A DNA stretch of 64,000 nt from Arctopsyche grandis (taxonomy: Eukaryota > Arthropoda > Insecta > Trichoptera > Hydropsychidae), in contig NC_135355.1 in NCBI RefSeq assembly GCF_051622035.1, positions 25,275,986-25,339,985 of the forward strand. The letters run 5' to 3'. Position numbers and translations under genes: made by a program. Within the stretch, counting starts at the first letter, position 1. Every line of letters starts with the position of its first letter. This document shows positions 13,501 to 24,048 of this stretch, in pieces. A model generated the notes under the pieces. The model ran no database searches. It saw only the letters and a program-made list of their open reading frames with translations, and was not told where the DNA came from.

Positions 13501-16500
13501 CGTAGTCATCGGGTTTGTTTGGAATAGCTACAATTTTAATACCTGCTTTCTTTTATAAATAATTCTAGTTGGAAATGTTGGCGAAATTTTCAGCGCAGCA
13601 GGCTATCAACAGAAAATACGTCACTCAGAAAAGACGTCAGCACTCAAAGGATTAATTGATATTATATTGGTAATTAATTTAGTTTTATTGTACTAACTGG
13701 TTAAATAAATCAATACTGGTACCATCGGTAGTGGCCATTGCCGGTATTTTTGGAATCCCTAGTAGTTATGTATTTCTTTTAGAAAATTAATTTATCGTTT
13801 TGAAAAAAGCAGTTATGATCCATATGAAAACATTAATACATTACTAAAATAAAAAAAATATATATGTATGTATATAAAGCGGATCAAGGGCGCGCAACAC
13901 TTACGCTTACCAGCTGCTTTGTTCTTGGCGGCGATGTACGCGAGGTACGCCGGTGAATTGTGATAAGCCTTCAGGCTCTTCTCATAATCCAACTGGAAAA
14001 CGTAACGCAACGTGACCATAACAGGAGAAGCTTGTGAAATATGTATACATGACAGAAAAATAACCCAAAAAAAGACAATTGGCTGAATTTTAGCTTTGAC
14101 AAGTGACAACAAAGAGACACCTCAATAAACTCGAAAACATTCAAACATTGAATAATGATAACCCAACAGTTTAGTCGATATTCCAAAATGAGCCATTATT
14201 TCTAATATAACTTATTGTGACGTTGAAATATCCTCAACCTTCATGAAATTATGACATAGATTATGTAATTTTAAGATTGAAAATATAAGAAAAGCAGTCA
14301 AAATTTTTTTCAATTGATCATATTTTTATATCTAAACCCAATGAAGTTCATTTTATCAGCTCAATGTAAAATATCAATCATAAAATCACATGACCTAGTA
14401 ATTTTAAGTAATTTTCCTCAATTTAATTCACGAGTTCCTCTGCAACACCCCGTGATACATTCATTTAGAATAATCTCGAGTGACTCTTGAATAAATTCAG
14501 TAACATTACTTAACCCAGTATCCAATTTCACCAATATGAGGGTACAAGCAGTGAAATATACAAATATAAGGATTCTCCAAAGCCAGGGATGGGTTCAAAC
14601 TGTGCAAGAGCTATAATAACCACTTTAAAAATTATCTTACATATCACCAGTGTCTATTTACAATTGACCACACAGCAAAAGTTAAATATTTTGTGAAAAT
14701 AAATCAAATACTTTGTGAGAGAAAATAAAACGGGTCAAATGGGCCAATACAACACATAGTGATATGGTGGAATAAATTGCCAAAAGACAATCACCGTTGC
14801 TTCCCCTCATTAGAAAAGTCTTGCTAATACCCCTATTCTTGAATGCCATCCACTGTAAATAGGCTGGAGATGCATGGTACGCCTTCATCAACTCATTATA
14901 TTGTGCCTAAGATATAAATTTTTCCTTTAAATTAATATATCTGAAGATCAATTGAAATTAATTCAATAAATGTATAAAGTTCGTAACCACCCAAATTCAA
15001 TACTGTAATTTAATTGAGCCATCAGTATTGTCAAAATTCAAGATTCTAATCAAAATTTACGTTACCTTTTCGGCTTCATATTCATCAACAAAGTGTGTTT
15101 TTTCCTGATCTGGTAAATCTCTCCACATTCCACCGATAATCCGTCCTATTTCCCACAACTTCAACTCTGGATTTGCAGCTTTTACCGAGTCCCATACTTT
15201 TCGAGAATACCGCATGTAGGGCATTAACGGTTTCTCTGGTGGTTTTGGTGGTTTCGGAGCATTAGCAGCCGCCTACAATATCACATACACAATGTTATTT
15301 ATGGAAAATTTAAATAAATTGCTTTACAAAATCAAGTAACTCACATTGGCTGAACCCTTGCCGACTTTTTGAGGCACAAAACCGGGGTGAGAATGCGGGG
15401 TGGTGACGAATGGAGTTGTCTTATCATCCTTGGTGCTGCTTCTCGAGTCCTGGACAGGACCACCGCTAGCGCGAAGTCTCTCTGTATGGCGAGGCCAAGC
15501 AATCATAGGACCATTAGGAACGCCTTTAGATCACAAGTGACCAATGACGAAATAGAAAGGAAACAACGTGGTGGTGTGTTTTTCACCGTTGCACGGGGAT
15601 GGAATAATGAACAGATCGGCAAGTACAGGCAGGGCGAGGAGTAGGGTGGAAAAACAGAAAACAGAAAAGAAGAAAAACAGGCAAAAATACTCATAGAAAA
15701 TTAAAAATGAATAACAGTTAATGCAAAGAATAAAAAAGCAAGGATAATAGACGGAGGAAAAAGTCATAAACTAAAACTTTCAATTTGATTTCCATCTCAA
15801 GCACTATTATCATAGTTAAATTTAAAAAAGACAGATTATTTGGATCGCGTCATCCAATTTATTTAAATGATGTAATTACAGTTTTTATTACTTTTATTTG
15901 GCATACAAAGCGACGATGATAAAAACTCCTAAAATTCAAATGTGCAAAATCATACATTTATTGATATCATTCCACAAAATAGGGTTAATAGACTAGATTA
16001 TTAAAAATATACTTGGAATTTTAGTAATTTCATCATATGCTAATAAGATTGATCTACAGATAACTAAATAAACTAAAATTGTTCAAGCTCAGCAAATATC
16101 ATTAGGCGTTTTTATAATAAAATGGGCTTAAAAATACATTGCTTCAAATAATTTCATGAACTATTATTCTAACCATATTGCATTATTTGTTAAGAAATAT
16201 ACATACATATATCAGGGCTGTGGAGTCAGATTCTTTAAAAATCAAGATTTAGATTTCACTTATCCTTTTTTCTATATTTTGACTTAATAATGTGAGCTGA
16301 AAAATCCTAATAAAAGTTACGTAAAATGCATTCGAATAAGGCTTGTGGTTATTATAAAGCTTATTTCTAAAAATTATATTAACAAGTCCAATGATTTCTT
16401 TTGTTCGGGTTTATATAAATAAGAAACTTCCACAGCTCACATCAAAATGAATTCAAATGCTTAACTCTTCTTTAAGATTAAAGGTTCGTTTATACCAGTA

Positions 16501-17418
16501 CAGCTAAAGCCGGCAATTGCACGTAAACAGCAGTACGAAAAATATTCTTTAATACATTCGATATGGACACATTCATATATTCCGAAATGTGTATGTGACA
16601 TATGTATCTAAAACAACAGCAACCGACACGATTATTCATACTATACAGCAGTACCATATCACCGAAACGTATCAAGCAGAACCGGTTTTCTTTGGCCACT
16701 GAATATATTCACTCATGGCGTGACGTCATAGTGGCGGGTGCACCCGTGCTAAATAAAAGTGTAGCTACATGCATATGAATATTTTAGGAAACGTCATATT
16801 GTGACAATATTGACTGGACGATAAGATGCAAGCTATATTGCGCCATATCGTCACGCTCTGTAATGCATATGTAAGGCGACTTTGCCTTGCACTCGTCCAA
16901 AATAAATATAAACGTGCCGAAAATGGACAGTGCCGTATAGTACGAATAGAAGAAGTCTTTTCCATGCAGCGTTGTGCCAAACTGTTGACGTGCAGTGCTG
17001 GATAGTATAAACGGAACAGATTTTAAAAAATCAGCCCATTCATCACATTAGATGATGAAATTACGACTGTATTTAAGTACCTAGAAATGGTCCTATGCAA
17101 ACATATGGTGACAAATATGGGAAAAAATCAATTTGACAATTATAATCTGAGTCGGGGCTAGGCTGCTTTTTCATAACGATTCCACAGCCCTGATATATGG
17201 ATGAATAAAATACATACTAATTAATAAATGGTTAAAGAAATAATATAAATGCTAGCAGTAAATCAATCAAGTTACTTGGTCATTGTTATTACTTTTCTTT
17301 AGCCACTTATTAATTAAAATGTGATTAGCTAACAAACAGTAAATAATAACAGAAGCGTAGAGAATTAAGCATTACCTTTTAGTATATTGTATGCCATAGG
17401 AGAGCCAGCAGTCATCAT
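7509..17418 (-). CDS. SMARCE1: SMARCE1/BAP111 (dalao), HMG-box subunit of the SWI/SNF BAP complex
   Basis: Coding exons on the minus strand: 17376-17418, 15345-15523, 15066-15272, then either 14831-14906 (4A) or 13911-13992 (4B), then 11695-11844, 11466-11599, 11245-11385, 9945-10124, 8288-8816, 8167-8217, 7852-8094, 7642-7779 and 7509-7558. All phases agree, giving 706 aa (4A) or 708 aa (4B). The HMG box runs from about residue 86 to 155 ([33 protein letters not shown]). Next come a glycine-rich linker, the SMARCE1-specific block [20 protein letters not shown], a coiled coil (about 264-310), an acidic region and a long proline/histidine-rich tail, longer than in the vertebrate protein (about 410 aa). 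The start is the first of two adjacent ATGs in an exon whose acceptor TTCAG lies at 17421-17425. A noncoding first exon probably ends at 20013. The protein binds DNA non-specifically and acts in the nucleus within the remodeller. The acceptor of exon 2 (AAAG) is the weakest junction. Confidence 0.93.
10205..11219. mobile_element. hAT-like element in a SMARCE1 intron, carrying an ACTTCCGG-family fragment
   Basis: The left end CAGTGGCGTAAC and the right end GCTACGCCGCTA are imperfect inverted repeats. The flanks TATATACT and GGTATACT agree at 6 of 8 bases, as a decayed target duplication. From about 10287 to 10920 the interior is a copy, in inverted orientation, of the family described at 51544-54011 (ACTTTATCTATGTA end, CCGGAAGT motifs). 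It lies in the intron between exons 9945-10124 and 11245-11385. Confidence 0.6.
12686..13761. mobile_element. TIR element with TAGGGATTCCAA ends (hAT-like) in a SMARCE1 intron
   Basis: Left TAGGGATTCCAATACCG and right (inverted) TAGGGATTCCAAAAATACCG are terminal inverted repeats. No target duplication could be matched, so the class is tentative. No transposase is readable. It hosts the TTAA element at 13054-13651 and sits between exon 4B and exon 5 of SMARCE1. Confidence 0.55.
13054..13651. mobile_element. piggyBac-like nonautonomous element flanked by TTAA
   Basis: TTAA at 13050-13053 and 13652-13655 flank inverted repeats CCCTTTGAATACTGAC and (inverted right end) TCCTTTGAGTGCTGAC. TTAA duplication together with CCYTTTG-type ends is characteristic of the piggyBac superfamily. 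No coding capacity is visible. Confidence 0.75.
13911..13992 (-). other. SMARCE1: SMARCE1 alternative exon 4B (distal)
   Basis: 82 nt, phase 0 at entry and phase 1 at exit, acceptor TTTTCCAG and strong donor GTAAGC. It encodes [20 protein letters not shown] plus AAKNKAA, closer to the version I know from vertebrate SMARCE1 ([13 protein letters not shown]). Using 4A and 4B together, or neither, breaks the frame. Confidence 0.87.
14831..14906 (-). other. SMARCE1: SMARCE1 alternative exon 4A (proximal)
   Basis: 76 nt, phase 0 at entry and phase 1 at exit, acceptor ATCTTAG and donor GTATTA. It encodes [20 protein letters not shown] and five more residues: the end of HMG helix 3 and the following basic segment. 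It is about 52 percent identical in protein to exon 4B over 25 residues. With 4A the protein is 706 aa. Confidence 0.85.
16213..17192. mobile_element. TIR element with CAGGGCTGTGGA ends in a SMARCE1 intron
   Basis: Left CAGGGCTGTGGAGTC and right CGATTCCACAGCCCTG are inverted repeats. Inside, 16485-17012 is bounded by a second inverted pair (GTTCGTTTATACCAG and CTGGATAGTATAAACGGAAC), so a second element seems nested here. Part of that inner sequence (GAGTGCAAGGCAAA family) recurs at 50390-50480. Another copy of the outer left end lies at 62505. The class is probably hAT, but the flanks are simple repeats and the duplication is unclear. Confidence 0.55.
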
Positions 17419-17871
17419 GTCTGAACATACATAACATGGAACAGAAAACAAACTGAAAATATAACAACTGGATGCGTACGAGCAGGTTGCATTTTTACCA
17501 AGACAATTATTTTCATTTTAATTAACGGAAAAAATTAAGCAATACATATTAGTAAACTATTATTAAAAGATATACAAAACGTTTATTTTGTTATTCACAT
17601 TCATGTATAATGGAGAGTATATTCAATATAATAACAAAATGTGTATTATCAAAACTTGAACATGTTCAAATCATTTAGTATTTTTGTAATAAAAAAAATC
17701 TTTTAAAAATTAGTGCATCCATGAAAATAATCACTATACATAAATATCAATTATCACAAATAAATTAAATTGCACTAGTTTTATATTTCATATATATTTT
17801 ACACACATTTTAATTACTGGTGTGGAAAATCGGCAAAGCATCTACATATAAAAAATATGCAATTAAAAGGC

Positions 17872-17873
<2 letters not shown>

Positions 17874-17939
<66 letters not shown>
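17874..17939. repeat. (AT)n microsatellite
   Basis: An uninterrupted AT run about 450 bp upstream of the SMARCE1 start codon, within its first intron. Confidence 0.95.
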
Positions 17940-17946
<7 letters not shown>

Positions 17947-18719
17947 AATAAAATAATACACGATGCAACTAGAAAGATACAAAGCACACTATATTAGTCG
18001 AAGCTTTACTGTATGTCAATCATGCTACATTATTATTTCGTCGATTGGCGATTTATTGTACACTCACTCGGCGTACGAAAAACAGTAAATTCGTTGGATC
18101 TTTACAAATTGGAAATACTTGTTTTAATGACACCATTTCAGTCAAATTATAAGTTAACAAGTATACGAACGTGCAGTGTTCTGAGGACTTGGCATAGCCA
18201 TCGCAATTTGCTTATAGTTGCTTGGAAGTGCCATCTCGTCAGTTGTTAGTCGACGTTCAACTGAAACACAAAAATGCAAATTGATTATTGTTTGTAAACA
18301 AATTTATTTAATCGATGATAAGACACATTGGCCTAGTGCTGTATGGTAGACTATTTGTCTAGTATACTGAGTTCAGGCTGTGTAATAGTCTTGCTTTGAA
18401 CGTTACAAAAAAGCAGTTTAATCACTGTCTACTATTTGATTCTTCAATATTTTCGATACATGAACGAACCTTATTCATTTTGGAAAAATGCAAGACTGTA
18501 ACAGTCCACTAAAAATTGACATGTGTCATCAGACAATAGACATATTCAAATGATAATCCCAAGTAAAGGTTTATTTTATTTAATCAACCACTTAATAAAA
18601 TAAATGTAAGCATTTCTGATATATCGATGCGGTGAAGGTTCCACAGCGTTGGACATATTTGAGTGTGCACTAGTTGAGATGTAGTAGAAACGCCTAAGTG
18701 AAAGAGCAAGAAATCGGCT

Positions 18720-18960
18720 TACTAGGAATGCGTGTGTTTTAGCGGTGCAAGATATGAACAGACGAGAGCCTGTGGGGGCTCCGGGGGGCTCCGGGGGGCT
18801 CCGGGGTGCGTCGGGGGCGTCGGGGGCGCCACAATACTTGTCAAAACCGACGCTCCGCCCCAACGCGGACGCCAATGCCAATCCAGCAATCAAACCGGCA
18901 TCGGTCCGTCCAAACACACACCAACACCGCCAAACACATTTTAGTATAAAATACATATAT
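18720..18960. other. GC-rich island with overlapping open frames, unassigned
   Basis: Frames are open on both strands (plus: 18745-18996; minus: 18576-18956) over a short tandem GGGGGCTCC repeat and a GC-rich segment. It contrasts sharply with the AT-rich surroundings. It lies in the probable first intron of SMARCE1, between the noncoding exon and the start codon, and could be an alternative 5' exon or a diverged repeat. I recognise no protein family. Confidence 0.35.
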
Positions 18961-19130
18961 TATTTAATGATGGTGTTTCCCCTACCGGGCTTTTAAAACA
19001 TTCACAATTTATATATTGAGTAAACTACTTATATTGTATTTTATTTTTACTCTTTTCTGCTGTAGGATTGAAATAAAATTAAAATTAAATACGAGAAACA
19101 TTACAGTTGGTTCTTTATGATAGGGTTAGC

Positions 19131-19346
19131 CAGTGCCGGTTTTAAGAGGGGGCTAGGTCCGACAGCGCCCGAGGGTGCCAAATAAGCTACAGCGCCGAAC
19201 GATGTGCCAAAGGCGATTTAAAATTTAAAATTAGAGCGCCAAAAGTCATTCAAAGTTTTAGATTAGAGTGCCAAAGGCGAAAGTTCTTTCTAAGGGTGTT
19301 TAGAAAAAAATTCCCGAGGGCGCCATCGGGTGTAAGGCCGGCACTG
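19131..19346. mobile_element. hAT MITE with exact 8 bp target duplication
   Basis: Terminal repeats CAGTGCCGGTTTTA and (inverted) CAGTGCCGGCCTTA bound a 216 bp element. The flanks GGGTTAGC at 19123-19130 and 19347-19354 are identical. The interior is a few GCGCC-rich degenerate units and is noncoding. Confidence 0.85.
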
Positions 19347-19373
19347 GGGTTAGCTATTGGTGTCGTCCACACG

Positions 19374-19685
19374 GGTCTACCTCACGGGCCGGAATGTGAA
19401 ATTACCGAAAACGCAAATATCGGAAGGCAAAGATCGAAAATCGAAAGATCTTAAGTCGAAAGATCAAAAAAAAAGGGTGCATGATAAACGGTACATACTC
19501 ACTTAATTTGCGCGAGCAGGATACAACAGGAACAAGATGAACAGGCTTTTCCTCCCGTATTCTGCGCGCGCACATTAAACAAGGTTGTATGACAAAAAGA
19601 GAGATAATTTCACCGCATGCTACTCATATTATTTTTCGATCTTTGCGTTTTCGGGTGTTTCACTTTCGGGCCCGTGAGGTAGACC
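19374..19685. mobile_element. Long-TIR nonautonomous element
   Basis: GGTCTACCTCACGGGC at the left and GCCCGTGAGGTAGACC at the right are inverted, and the similarity continues inward (CGAAAACGCAAA, GATCGAAAA) for about 55 bp. No matching target duplication was found. No coding sequence is visible. Confidence 0.6.
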
Positions 19686-19849
19686 TCGGGTGAGGTACAT
19701 ATGGTAGGCACGGCCCTGACTGAACCGATATAAACATTCAAAAACCCTGTAGAAAAGAGTCGTTGCAGAGTAAGCATACACGGTGTAAAAGGTAAGTGGA
19801 GTAGTGTCGTGTCGTGATCACGGAGTCCAGTCGGCAGTCGGCCGTGGGA

Positions 19850-20475
19850 GTGGTCGTGACTGGTCGTGGAAGTCGCTTTCGCACGAAGCTGGACGAGTTG
19901 TGGTGGTGTCGGTGTCGGTGAAGTCTCCCGGCGGCGCCCCCTTCGAAGACTCCGCCCCCCCTACCGAGTGAGCCCCCCCCCCCCCCAACCACTTTGACAG
20001 CCACTGCCTTACCTCTAACCTAGTTAATCGCTGAACCTTTGCACCCGTCCGAACTATGGCCTTTGCAGCGCTCCTCGACCTTCACTTCACATCACTCGGA
20101 AAATCGCCACACTTTTCCCCAATTTCCCAATCGTAACACTTAACTTTCCCGCCTCGGTGCACACATCAGGTGAAAGTATCGTGATTGTGCACAATTTCGT
20201 TCCAAATTCCATACATATTCAGCGTTTAAATTGCGGCCCAAGTCAGTTCGCACCTGAACACATCACACTCATTTTCCAATTAGAAATTGATTGAAAGTTT
20301 GCGCAATTTCATTATAATCAACGAGAACTTGTCTAAGCGGAACGATATTGAATTATTAATTCCCATTCGTGACGCTCATTCTAGTACCTGTGAATAAAAA
20401 AACATTTTTTATTCATTATTTTCACCAAGCGGTAATTCTACATATCGTATATTAAATGTTGTTTTAAAATTGCAG
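19850..20475. promoter_or_regulatory. Divergent promoter region of SMARCE1 and TMEM33
   Basis: This is a GC-rich block between two head-to-head conserved genes. On the minus strand a good donor (GAG then GTAAGG, intron from 20012) suggests a noncoding SMARCE1 exon from 20013 upwards. On the plus strand an acceptor TTGCAG at 20470-20475 precedes the TMEM33 start, so TMEM33 also has a noncoding first exon in this block. No TATA box is evident. Transcription start sites cannot be placed from sequence alone. Confidence 0.6.
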
Positions 20476-20482
20476 AATCGAG

Positions 20483-23400
20483 ATGGGCGATAGTAATAAA
20501 ACTTCTCCGAGGACCGAGCAACCGCCACGAGGGTTCGAAGCTCTGAAAGCCCACGTAATAGCCAATAAAGTAGAGGTGGCACTGTGGCTAACCAGAGTTT
20601 TTACCATTATCTTGTGCTTGGGATATTTAATACCGATGTTTAAGTATGGCTTCGTTTCTGAATATCGTATAACATTCGAATTTTAAATTGAAATTTCTTG
20701 GAAATCAAATGCGATTCGCTCAAATGTGAAATAATTTTATTTTTAGTAATGCCAGCAATGCCTACTATAAAGCTTTGCTATCGAGCGCAGCGACGAGTGC
20801 TCTCCGATTACATCAACGACTTCCACGAGTGTCTATATCCAGAGAATTCTTAAGCCAGTTGATCCTCGAAGATTCGTGTCACTACTTATTGTTCTCGATG
20901 ATATACCTTTATGTCACGCCGATTTCACGTATCCTTTTAAACGTTCATAGTAAAATTATTCGGTAAGCCAAGTATGTATGTTCCTCGACAAAAACTGTCT
21001 AAAATTATATCTTATCTATCAGATTATGGCCGAAGGTTTAGTAAACGTAGGTTAGTTGTAATGAGATAGTGTGAGAATTTATTTAGTACACGCTTAATTT
21101 GAGATAACTTATGAAAATGTTGACTTGAAATTTATTGGTCTATTGTCCATAATAATAAACCAAACATGACGTTTACACATTAGAATGAATTACATTTAGT
21201 ACTTAAATGAAATTCAATATTTTGATTTTATATATCTACTAATGTTGCACCCGATGACATATCGTCGCATGGGTGTTGGCATATTAAGTTATTAAATAAA
21301 TAAAAATTTAAAGAAATGTGTCATCGGTAGAGATCGAAGAACCTTTTTTTTGCACTTTAGCTTTGTAAATAGACCCCAAAAGCGCTGATTTCTGGAAAAA
21401 GCACGCTTCCAATCCGCCCTTCAGTCATCGGTCATGAGTTGGATCCCCCACGCAGTCCAATTTTTTTCAAATACCTTTTAAATATGTTTGATTGTTTAAT
21501 ATGAAAAAAAAATGGTAAAAACTACCTACCTACCTACATATAAACAATATAAAACACTGATAGAAAAATTAAATAAATTTTCGGTCTGTTTTCCTAGCGG
21601 AAACATTCGCATCGAACAGTATATATAGAACTTTTTTCTTTTGTTATTATTTGTATTACATTCGTACGTCGTTTTGTTGGAAGCGGTCTATCTTACGTAC
21701 ACATGTATGTTCTTATCGAAACGACTATTATAGTACGGCGAGCGTTATCTCAGACACACAGATGGAATAGCGAAATTATATATTTGATTTTAATGAAATT
21801 TTTTCCATGTAAAATTCATAATTATTAATTGTACTCTGTTTATTTTGTGTTTGAAGACATAAATAACCTTTATACAAAATACAAATTTTCCACTAAATTT
21901 TATTACGTCATTTGCAAATAGATTTTTATTTTTGCACTAATTCCGCGTTTTAAATATGTATATTACACACATATATGCTATAAATATATTAATATGTATG
22001 TAGTTACACTCTGTAACAGGTTTTTGCAAGGCCAAGCAGTATCTTCTGCGACACTACGTTGTAATTTATAGGAACAAAGTTTATTATATTAACCTTTGCG
22101 ACATCGTTTTTATAATTTATAATATTTTAAACAAAAAACTATTTTAAAACTTCAAATCGAATATCTTCCTTAACAAAAATACAGTCGTCATTATTCCAGT
22201 GGGTCTATTCGGCTTGCTACATGCAGCCAGCTATGCCTTACCACTTTTGGATGCAAGTGTTTGATCTATCTGTAAATGTTATAGTCCAAGTGTACGTTTC
22301 GTTTGTTCATGAATGTACTAGTTAGTACCAATCTGACCAGTTATACTGTACACAAAAGAACAAATTGACAAATTGGTTTGTTTATGCACAAACTATTAGC
22401 CATAAGTTTAAGTATTTTCAATCGTTTGTCCCACTATCTATGTATGTATGTCTGCTTACCCTGGGTTGCAATTAGGGTTCTCAATCGAATGTTCATCCAT
22501 ACGAATATTCGAATAACCCATCGAAAATTCGTAAAATATTCATTTATACCATATCGAATGAAAATCATGTACACTTGAGGAATATAGGTAGTCATGTTTC
22601 TTTCAATATACCCAAGCGACCGTGCCAATAATGCTGTTCCAAAAATTCTTGGTCCTTTTACATGCGTCTTTATTTTGTTTCGAAAATTGATTCTTGAATC
22701 TACATATAATAGTTGACCGTAAAACAGTATACCTAGAAAGCATTATAAGCGGCATTCTTTATATTTACCAAGTCACTTGTATATACATATATCCACTGTA
22801 AATTTGCTTTTGATGTTCTCTTCGAAATACGGCGAAAATCATTTAATGTTTTTTAATTCTAATATATAATTTCGAAAGAGACTTTGTAACTATTGTTGGT
22901 TCGTATATCCGTGACGTCACAATATTTAAATAAAATAAAACTATTCAAATAAATTTAATAAAATGTTTACTATAAGATTGGCCATGTTTAAGTGGTTTAT
23001 GTTACAAATACCGAGCGAAGCCTGGTAAAAACACTAGTACTTTATAAAATTCAAAAAGTAAACGATTATAAAAGTAATTAATGGTTAATTAAAATTAACC
23101 AATTATTATTTACTTTAATTAAATAATATTTCACTGACAATTTGTTAGAAATTTGATAGATAAATACTGGTGAAAGTCGAAAAAAAATACGAATAATTGA
23201 GAACCCTGGTTGCAATACTTTTAATATTAGCCAAAACGGGGATTATATCAAAGTTGTAATGCCGTTTCCATAGGATTTTCCTTTTGAATACTTGGTTTCA
23301 ACAGTTCAAAAGTTTCATAAGACACTGGTGAATCTATTTGAAGATAGCTTTTGACTGTTGGCACTAAAACTAAAACCAATAGTTCGTGTATGAACAAAAC

Positions 23401-23929
23401 TAGCACGTTCAGGAACGAACCGTAGTGAATACTTGGACTGTAACGTATCAACTACATATATACATATGTGCAATTTTTAATTGTAATTTTTCCAATTGCA
23501 GACCCTCGGACAAAATTCCTGTTGGTTCGCTCGACTCATGATATCACTAGTTGAATTACAATCACGTAACATTTTAAAAGTCGTCTCGTTAGCCGAAATC
23601 CTGTTGATGCCGACGTGTGTCATTATGATATTCTTGTAAGTAAAATTCGGTCGATATGTCTTCAGCTGTATCATTCCGTTTTCTAATGTCATAAAATATT
23701 TAGGGGCAGAGTGGGTTTGCTGACGCCATTTGCGTATTATCACTTCTTGACGCTGAGATATTCATCACGCCGCAACCCTTACACCAGAAACATGTTTAGA
23801 GAGCTGCGTCAGTGGACGGAAAACACCGCGGAGCGTCCGTTTATGCCACAAATCTTCAAGACCATCCTGATGGGTGCTGTTGCTTTCACGTGTCGTCTGG
23901 CGCCTGCACAGCAACCAGTGCAAGAATAA
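20483..23929 (+). CDS. TMEM33: TMEM33 / Krueppel homolog 2, ER membrane protein
   Basis: Five coding exons: 20483-20643, 20747-20928, 22185-22258, 23502-23635 and 23704-23929. They join in phase to 258 aa, close to the 247 aa human protein. Conserved stretches include ALRLHQRLPRVSISREFL, LEDSCHYLLFS, LFGLLHAASYALPLLD, RNILKVVSLAEILLMP and FLTLRYSSRRNPYTRNMF. Family proteins have three to four membrane segments, reside in the ER and nuclear envelope, and bind reticulons. Hydrophobic stretches near residues 35-55, 90-125 and 150-175 fit this. The start is fixed by the acceptor six bases upstream. A poly-A signal lies at 24043. Introns are AT-rich; the third holds a Helitron-like copy at 22858. 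Confidence 0.95.
22858..23037 (+). mobile_element. Short Helitron-like nonautonomous element (family A)
   Basis: 180 bp beginning TCTAATATATAATTTCG and ending GAGCGAAGCCTGG...CACTAG before a T, so the ends are TC and CTAG. The same ends occur at 40689-41708, and inverted at 45353-47436. It lies in TMEM33 intron 3. It preserves an unoccupied ATTCAAATAAATTTAATAAA site that is interrupted in the 40689 copy. No hairpin is obvious at this 3' end, so the class rests on the termini. Confidence 0.6.
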
Positions 23930-24042
23930 TGTGTTCTTTGCAATCACATTTGCACTTGAAATCCCCCCAAATCCCTTAGTGCAATTGTATCTCTTTCACA
24001 AACGAGTGATGTACAAAATTGTTGTTAAAGTGTAATATATGC

Positions 24043-24048
24043 AATAAA
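24043..24048 (+). terminator. Poly-A signal of TMEM33
   Basis: AATAAA lies 114 bases after the TMEM33 stop codon and is the first canonical signal downstream. Confidence 0.75.

Noticed and set aside
15369-15644. Plus-strand open frame of 91 codons
   Set aside because: It is antisense to a SMARCE1 coding exon, and its sequence is explained by that exon.
19738-20004. Minus-strand open frame of 88 codons, Gly/His-rich
   Set aside because: It lies in the GC-rich divergent promoter, over C- and G-runs, with no conserved motif; a SMARCE1 noncoding exon and its donor overlap the same area.
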